NCBI GenBank assembly: GCA_934155165.1
Contig: CAKPGS010000042.1
Span: 1-7,247 of the forward strand
Direction of reading: 5' to 3'
Length of the DNA: 7,247 nucleotides
From: an uncultured Clostridia bacterium
Lineage (GTDB): Bacteria > Bacillota > Clostridia > TANB77 > CAG-508
Of the stretch, positions 3,555 through 7,247 are shown in pieces. Under the pieces are notes generated by a model. That model was not told the origin of the DNA. It saw nothing but the letters and a program-made list of their open reading frames with translations, and made no database searches. Every line of letters starts with the position of its first letter. The stretch's first letter is position 1. Position numbers and translations under genes: made by a program.

Positions 3555-5840
3555 ATGCAAGATATATTAGATGGATTAAACGATAAACAATATGAAGCAG
3601 TTACAAATACAGAAGGGCCAAGCTTAGTAATTGCAGGAGCGGGAAGCGGAAAAACAAAAGTATTAACACATAAAATTGCATATTTAATGGGAGAAAAAAA
3701 TGTATCACCATTCAATATTTTAGCAATAACATTCACAAATAAAGCAGCAAACGAAATGAAAGAAAGAGTAGAAAAACTAGTAGGCGATGTTGCAAAAGAT
3801 ATGTGGATAGGAACATTCCACTCAATATGTGTACGAATATTACGTAGATATATAGACAGAATAGGTTTTGATAGCTCATTTATAATATTTGATACATCAG
3901 ACCAAAGAACATTAATAAAAGAATGCCTAAAAAAATTAGATATAGACGACAAAATGTTTACAGATAGGTCTGTACAATTTGAAATAAGTAATGCAAAAAA
4001 TGAAATGCTAGAACCAGAGCAATATCAGGCAAGAGCAATGGGAGATTTTAGAAAAGAAAAAATTGCAGAAATATATACTTTATATCAAAACAGACTAAAA
4101 GAAAATAATGCAATAGACTTTGATGATATAATTAACTTCACTATAAAAATATTAATGAATAATCCAGATGTACTAGAATACTACACAGAAAAATTCAAAT
4201 ATGTGTTAGTAGATGAATACCAAGATACAAACAAAGCACAATTTACACTTGTTTCAATACTTGCTTCAAGATATGGAAATATAACAGTTGTTGGTGATAA
4301 CGACCAAGGAATATATTCTTTTAGAGGTGCAGATATAAGCAATATTTTAAACTTTGAAAGAGACTTTCCAGGTACTAAAATAATAAAACTAGAGCAAAAT
4401 TATAGATGTACACAAAATATTTTAAATGCAGCAAATGCAGTAATAAAAAACAATGAAGTAAAATACAAAAAAAGCCTATGGACAGAAAATGAAGAAGGTG
4501 GACTTCCAATAGTATATTCTGCAAGAGATGAATATGATGAGGGAAGATATATAGTAGAACAAATAGAACACCTAAAAAGAGAAGAATATTATAAATATTC
4601 AGACTTTGCTATTTTGTATAGAATGAATACACAATCACGTGCAATAGAAGATATTCTTAGAAGAGAAGATGTACCATACAAAATTATAGGAGGACTAAAA
4701 TTCTACGAAAGAAAAGAAATTAAAGATATAATTTCATATCTTAGATTAATAAATAATCCTTCAGATAATATTGCATTAAAAAGAATAATAAATGAACCAA
4801 AAAGAGGAATAGGGAAAACAAGCTTAGATAAAATACAAAATATTTCAGATGAAACAGGAATTTCTATGTATGAAATTATAAAAGATGCTACAACATATGG
4901 ATTAAACAGAGTATATGCAAATGCACAAGAATTTATAAGTGTTATAGAAGAACTAAGAAGCATAAAAGATGAAACAAAAATTTCTGAATTAATAAAATTA
5001 ACCTTAAATAAAACAGGTTACACAAAAGCACTAGAAACAGAAAATACAATAGAAGCGGAAAATAGAATAGCCAACTTAGAAGAATTTTTAACAGTAGCAG
5101 TTGAATTTGAAGAACAAGAAGCAGACCAAAACTTAAATAACTTCTTGGAAGGAATTACACTTACAAGTGATATAGATGGAATGGATGAAGAACAAGAAAC
5201 CGTAACACTTATGACTTTGCACAGTGCAAAAGGATTAGAGTTCCCAGTTGTATTCTTAGTAGGAATGGAAGAAGGAATATTCCCAGGACATAAATCTATG
5301 GCAGAACCAAAAGACTTAGAAGAAGAAAGACGTTTATGTTATGTTGGAATAACAAGAGCTAAAAATCAATTATTCTTAACTTGTAGCAAGCAACGTACAA
5401 TGTTTGGTTCAACAAGTTGTAATCCAGTATCAAGATTTTTAAAAGAAATACCAGAAGATATGTTAATTGGCTATGAAGAAATAAAAGAAAATAGTAGACC
5501 AAGTTTTGAAGACTCACCATTTACATGGAAATATGGAGGAAGCTCAAATGGAACAGTAACATCATATTATGATAAAGGTTCTACAGCAACAAAAGAACAA
5601 AACAACAATTATAAATTTAAATCTGCAGAAACATTTTTAAATAGTCTAAAACAAAATAAAACAAGTGTAGATTTAAGTAAATATAAAACAGGACAAAGTG
5701 TTTACCACAAAAAATTCGGAGAAGGAATAATAACAAAATTAGATCCAGAAGGAGACGATATAAAAGTAGAAATTAATTTTGCGAAGGTAGGAACAAAACG
5801 ATTAATGGCAAAATATGCAGGATTAGAAATAATTGAATAA
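3555..5840 (+). CDS. pcrA: ATP-dependent DNA helicase PcrA (UvrD/Rep family)
   Basis: 761-residue superfamily 1A helicase, slightly longer than the usual 720-750. It unwinds DNA 3' to 5' in excision repair, removal of RecA filaments, transcription-replication conflict handling and rolling-circle plasmid replication. Motifs in order: Walker A AGAGSGKT (27-34), motif Ia ITFTNKAANEM (58-68), DEYQD Walker B (220-224), motif III VVGDNDQGIYSFRGA (245-259), motif IV LEQNYR (279-284), motif V TLHSAKGLEFPVVFL (about 554-568) and motif VI LCYVGITRAK (about 593-602). A linker rich in Ser, Asn and Lys leads to a C-terminal Tudor-like domain (about 712-758, GQSVYHKKFGEGIITKL), which in PcrA binds RNA polymerase. 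ATG at 3555 follows AAGGAG at six bases. No key residue is missing. Transcribed alone from a consensus promoter. Confidence 0.97.
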   Translation: MQDILDGLNDKQYEAVTNTEGPSLVIAGAGSGKTKVLTHKIAYLMGEKNVSPFNILAITFTNKAANEMKERVEKLVGDVAKDMWIGTFHSICVRILRRYIDRIGFDSSFIIFDTSDQRTLIKECLKKLDIDDKMFTDRSVQFEISNAKNEMLEPEQYQARAMGDFRKEKIAEIYTLYQNRLKENNAIDFDDIINFTIKILMNNPDVLEYYTEKFKYVLVDEYQDTNKAQFTLVSILASRYGNITVVGDNDQGIYSFRGADISNILNFERDFPGTKIIKLEQNYRCTQNILNAANAVIKNNEVKYKKSLWTENEEGGLPIVYSARDEYDEGRYIVEQIEHLKREEYYKYSDFAILYRMNTQSRAIEDILRREDVPYKIIGGLKFYERKEIKDIISYLRLINNPSDNIALKRIINEPKRGIGKTSLDKIQNISDETGISMYEIIKDATTYGLNRVYANAQEFISVIEELRSIKDETKISELIKLTLNKTGYTKALETENTIEAENRIANLEEFLTVAVEFEEQEADQNLNNFLEGITLTSDIDGMDEEQETVTLMTLHSAKGLEFPVVFLVGMEEGIFPGHKSMAEPKDLEEERRLCYVGITRAKNQLFLTCSKQRTMFGSTSCNPVSRFLKEIPEDMLIGYEEIKENSRPSFEDSPFTWKYGGSSNGTVTSYYDKGSTATKEQNNNYKFKSAETFLNSLKQNKTSVDLSKYKTGQSVYHKKFGEGIITKLDPEGDDIKVEINFAKVGTKRLMAKYAGLEIIE

Positions 5841-5865
5841 AATAAAATTTTTCGTTCATAATATA
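5834..5865 (+). promoter_or_regulatory. Candidate sporulation promoter of the coat operon
   Basis: TGAATA (5834-5839) overlaps the pcrA stop codon and is followed by 17 bases and CATAATA (5857-5863). This closely resembles the forespore sigma-G pattern TGAATA-N17/18-CATACTA. The extended -10 CATAATATA also fits the mother-cell sigma-K pattern CATAnnnTA, but a sigma-K -35 is not evident. No sigma-A promoter is seen between pcrA and the coat genes, and no terminator separates them, so read-through is possible. Confidence 0.5.
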
Positions 5866-5896
5866 TTTAGAAATTTTTGTGAAAGGGATGAAAAAT

Positions 5897-6085
5897 ATGG
5901 CAACATTAAATCAAAGTGAATTACAAAATTTAAGACATTTAATTGGAGCACATGAAACTGCATACCAAAAACTAAATACATTTTCATCACAAGCAGTTGA
6001 TCCAGAAATAAAGCAAATATTTGCTAAATCAGCACAAGATGCATTAAACACAAAACAAAAATTAATGGAATTCTTAGAACAATAA
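5897..6085 (+). CDS. Small spore-coat-associated protein (CotF partner)
   Basis: 62-residue helical protein with no signal peptide, membrane segment or cysteine. The sequence ELQNLRHLIGAHETAYQKLN (8-27) followed by DPEIKQIFAKSAQDALN (35-51) reads as a two-helix hairpin like half of a ferritin-like bundle. It resembles small clostridial proteins found beside CotF homologues and annotated as spore coat proteins. ATG at 5897 is chosen because GAAAGGG (5881-5887) lies nine bases upstream; GTG 5879 and ATG 5888 lack or overlap that site. It is 16 bases upstream of the CotF-like gene, clearly one operon. Function in the spore coat is inferred from context and memory of the family, not from a catalytic motif. 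Confidence 0.75.
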   Translation: MATLNQSELQNLRHLIGAHETAYQKLNTFSSQAVDPEIKQIFAKSAQDALNTKQKLMEFLEQ

Positions 6086-6101
6086 AAGGAGGAAAGAAAT
6101 T

Positions 6102-6347
6102 ATGGACGAAAAAACAATGGTAAACGACATTTTAGCATCTGTTAAATCAGACTTAACAGCATATCAAACAGCAATAACAGAATGTGAAGATATGTCATTA
6201 AGACAAGCATTTCAACAAATACGTAATAATGATGAATCATTTCAATATGAACTATTTAAAATAGCACAAAACAAAGGTTATTATAAACCAGCAGCAAAAG
6301 CAACATATACAGAAATACAAACAGTAAAAAATGATTTACAACAATAA
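6102..6347 (+). CDS. CotF-family spore coat protein
   Basis: 81-residue protein matching the Coat_F family. It has a first helix with DEKTMVNDILASVKSDLTAY (2-21), then LRQAFQQIRNNDESF (33-47) and the characteristic QYELFKIAQNKGYYKPA (48-64). Bacillus CotF is longer and is processed. Clostridial members like this are single short domains predicted to form a helical bundle. They are structural components of the spore coat, usually assembled from the mother-cell side. The start at 6102 has AGGAGG (6087-6092) at nine bases. It is the second gene of a two-gene operon ending in a strong terminator. Expression is expected only during sporulation. Confidence 0.9.
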   Translation: MDEKTMVNDILASVKSDLTAYQTAITECEDMSLRQAFQQIRNNDESFQYELFKIAQNKGYYKPAAKATYTEIQTVKNDLQQ

Positions 6348-6350
6348 CAA

Positions 6351-6379
6351 AAGGCAACCTTACAAAAGGTTGCTTTTTT
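6351..6379 (+). terminator. Rho-independent terminator of the coat operon
   Basis: GCAACCTT (6354-6361) pairs with AAGGTTGC (6366-6373) around ACAA, followed by six T (6374-6379). It lies directly after the CotF stop codon. Confidence 0.93.
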
Positions 6380-6384
6380 GTATT

Positions 6385-6426
6385 GTAGGGGTCGACTTCC
6401 TTAGAGCGACCCGAGTGCGAAGCCAC
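6385..6426 (+). repeat. Structured intergenic repeat, copy 2
   Basis: Second copy of the element at 356-398. The GGGTCG/CGACCC hairpin (6389-6394 with 6407-6412) is fully conserved; the differences lie in the loop and in the second hairpin. That second hairpin is weakened to GTG/CAC pairing and has no following T-run. Like copy 1 it sits just beyond a plus-strand terminator, here five bases after the T-run. Confidence 0.8.
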
Positions 6427-6533
6427 ATTCTAACATTCCCTAAGCAGAAAAAGAAAATGAGAGAAAAACAGAAAAAAAACGAGAGAAATGAAAAATATTA
6501 AAATAAAATCAAATATATAACCAAATATATAAA

Positions 6534-6562
6534 TTGAATAAAAAAAGATATTAATATAAAAT
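6534..6562 (+). promoter_or_regulatory. sigma-A-type promoter of the last gene
   Basis: TTGAAT (6534-6539), a 17-base spacer and TAAAAT (6557-6562). The start near 6569 gives a leader of about 24 bases to the proposed start at 6593. The rest of the stretch from 6427 is A-rich and purine-rich, with only very short reading frames. Confidence 0.55.
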
Positions 6563-6592
6563 ACAAAAAAACCAAAGAAGGGGTGTATTAAA

Positions 6593-7228
6593 ATTATTAG
6601 TTCGATAAAAAAACTTCTAATACATTTTAGAAACTCAGTTAAATTAATATCAATAATTTTCCTTGCGGGAATAATCATTACAGGAATTGTAACATATATA
6701 TATCATCCAATTTATAGTGTATATTTGGATGGCGAACTTATAGGATATAGCAACAGTAAAGCAAAATTACAAACAAAAATTAATGACTATATGGACGAAG
6801 GAGATGGGGAAAACGTTGCCTTTGTTGATATAGAACAATTACCACAATACAAATTATGCTTACTAAAAAGAGGAATAACAACAAACGATGATGAAATATT
6901 TGCAAAAGTTGCATCATCAGGAATAAATTATTATACATATTATGCAATAGTTGAAAATGGCGAAGAAAAAGCATATATATCTAAATTAGAAGATGCACAA
7001 AATGTATTAAATGAGCTAACAGAAAAAAATAGTGAAAATAAAAATAATATTTCAATAGAGCAAAAATACGAAACAAAATTATGCGATTTTGTTACTTCAG
7101 AACAAGCTGTAGCAAATTTGTATAAAGAAACTGAGGTAAAAAAATCTACAGCAGTTGCATCAACTGTAACAACAAGAAGCAAAGAAAAAATTACAGGCCG
7201 ATTTGACGAAAATCAGAAAGGCCGGTAA
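6593..7228 (+). CDS. Membrane-anchored extracytoplasmic protein, probable N-terminal part of a cell-wall (M23-type) peptidase; anomalous start and end
   Basis: About 211 residues. A short basic N-terminus (SSIKKLLIHFRN) precedes one membrane helix (about 16-37), then an outward-facing region YSVYLDGELIGYSNSK and AFVDIEQLPQYKLCLLKRG, then YYAIVENGEEKAYIS and EDAQNVLNELTEK. This repeated DGE/NGE pattern resembles the N-terminal region of clostridial membrane-anchored M23 peptidoglycan peptidases, but no catalytic H-x3-D or HxH motif is present, so the enzyme part is missing. The frame is open from 6560 with no ATG, GTG or TTG before 6725, which is already past the membrane helix. ATT at 6593 is nine bases after AAGGGG-type Shine-Dalgarno sequence (6579-6583) and is the best start. 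The last 50 bases have higher GC and the stop at 7226 follows a poor tail, so truncation, frameshift or a chimeric end is likely. Confidence 0.6.
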   Translation: MISSIKKLLIHFRNSVKLISIIFLAGIIITGIVTYIYHPIYSVYLDGELIGYSNSKAKLQTKINDYMDEGDGENVAFVDIEQLPQYKLCLLKRGITTNDDEIFAKVASSGINYYTYYAIVENGEEKAYISKLEDAQNVLNELTEKNSENKNNISIEQKYETKLCDFVTSEQAVANLYKETEVKKSTAVASTVTTRSKEKITGRFDENQKGR

Positions 7229-7247
7229 GATTGATACGCTTATTGAT

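Noticed and set aside
3518..3952. Minus-strand open frame opposite the start of pcrA
   Set aside because: It lies over conserved helicase motifs on plus, has no ribosome site, and its composition reflects the complementary strand.
5879..5896. GTG 5879 or ATG 5888 as the start of the small coat gene
   Set aside because: There is no ribosome site before 5879, and the AAAGGG site overlaps or abuts 5888. ATG 5897 has correct nine-base spacing.
6430..6678. Minus-strand hydrophobic open frame
   Set aside because: Its Phe/Ile/Leu run is the complement of an A-rich leader and a plus-strand membrane helix. No start signal is seen.
6725..7228. TTG at 6725 as the start of the last gene
   Set aside because: It would remove the basic N-terminus and membrane helix, which are in frame directly upstream, and there is no ribosome site before it.

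Overview
The window is very AT-rich bacterial DNA. Codon choice is strongly biased to A/T-ending codons (AGA, GGA, ATA, TTA), Shine-Dalgarno sites are strong, and promoters are sigma-A-like with 17-base spacers. A CotF-type spore coat gene, a small coat-like partner and a Spo0E-like protein point to a spore-forming low-GC Firmicute, most likely a Clostridia-type gut or anaerobe lineage. The species cannot be told from the sequence.

Layout. Positions 1-330 hold two divergent tRNA genes: tRNA-Pro(UGG) on minus at the window edge and tRNA-Arg(ACG) on plus. Each has a recognisable promoter, and tRNA-Arg has a terminator. A 43-base structured repeat follows (356-398), with a second copy far away (6385-6426). 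A minus-strand two-gene operon (520-1044) encodes an XRE-type HTH regulator and then a Spo0E-like protein with an unusual C-terminal extension. A plus-strand gene (1238-2089) encodes a long charged coiled-coil protein of unknown function.

From 2136 to 3388 are a ZIP-family metal transporter gene broken by a one-base insertion and a low-molecular-weight protein phosphatase resembling YwlE. The ZIP start site is buried in the terminator hairpin of the upstream gene. Between the phosphatase and the next gene is a mirror-symmetric pair of consensus promoters (3429-3517), built around an 11-base inverted repeat that also looks like a terminator. The rightward promoter drives pcrA (3555-5840), the UvrD/PcrA repair helicase. 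A two-gene spore-coat operon (5897-6347) follows, with a forespore-type (sigma-G-like) promoter candidate overlapping the pcrA stop codon.

The window ends in a membrane-anchored extracytoplasmic protein (6593-7228). It has no ATG/GTG/TTG start in the right place and stops early in a stretch of different base composition. This suggests a truncated gene or a chimeric sequence end.

Most of the genes are ordinary chromosomal genes. I do not see an obvious new defence, mobile or biosynthetic system. The observations most worth checking are the mirrored promoter module, the XRE/Spo0E-like operon with its novel C-terminal half, the ZIP lesion and its hairpin-buried start, and the two-copy structured repeat.
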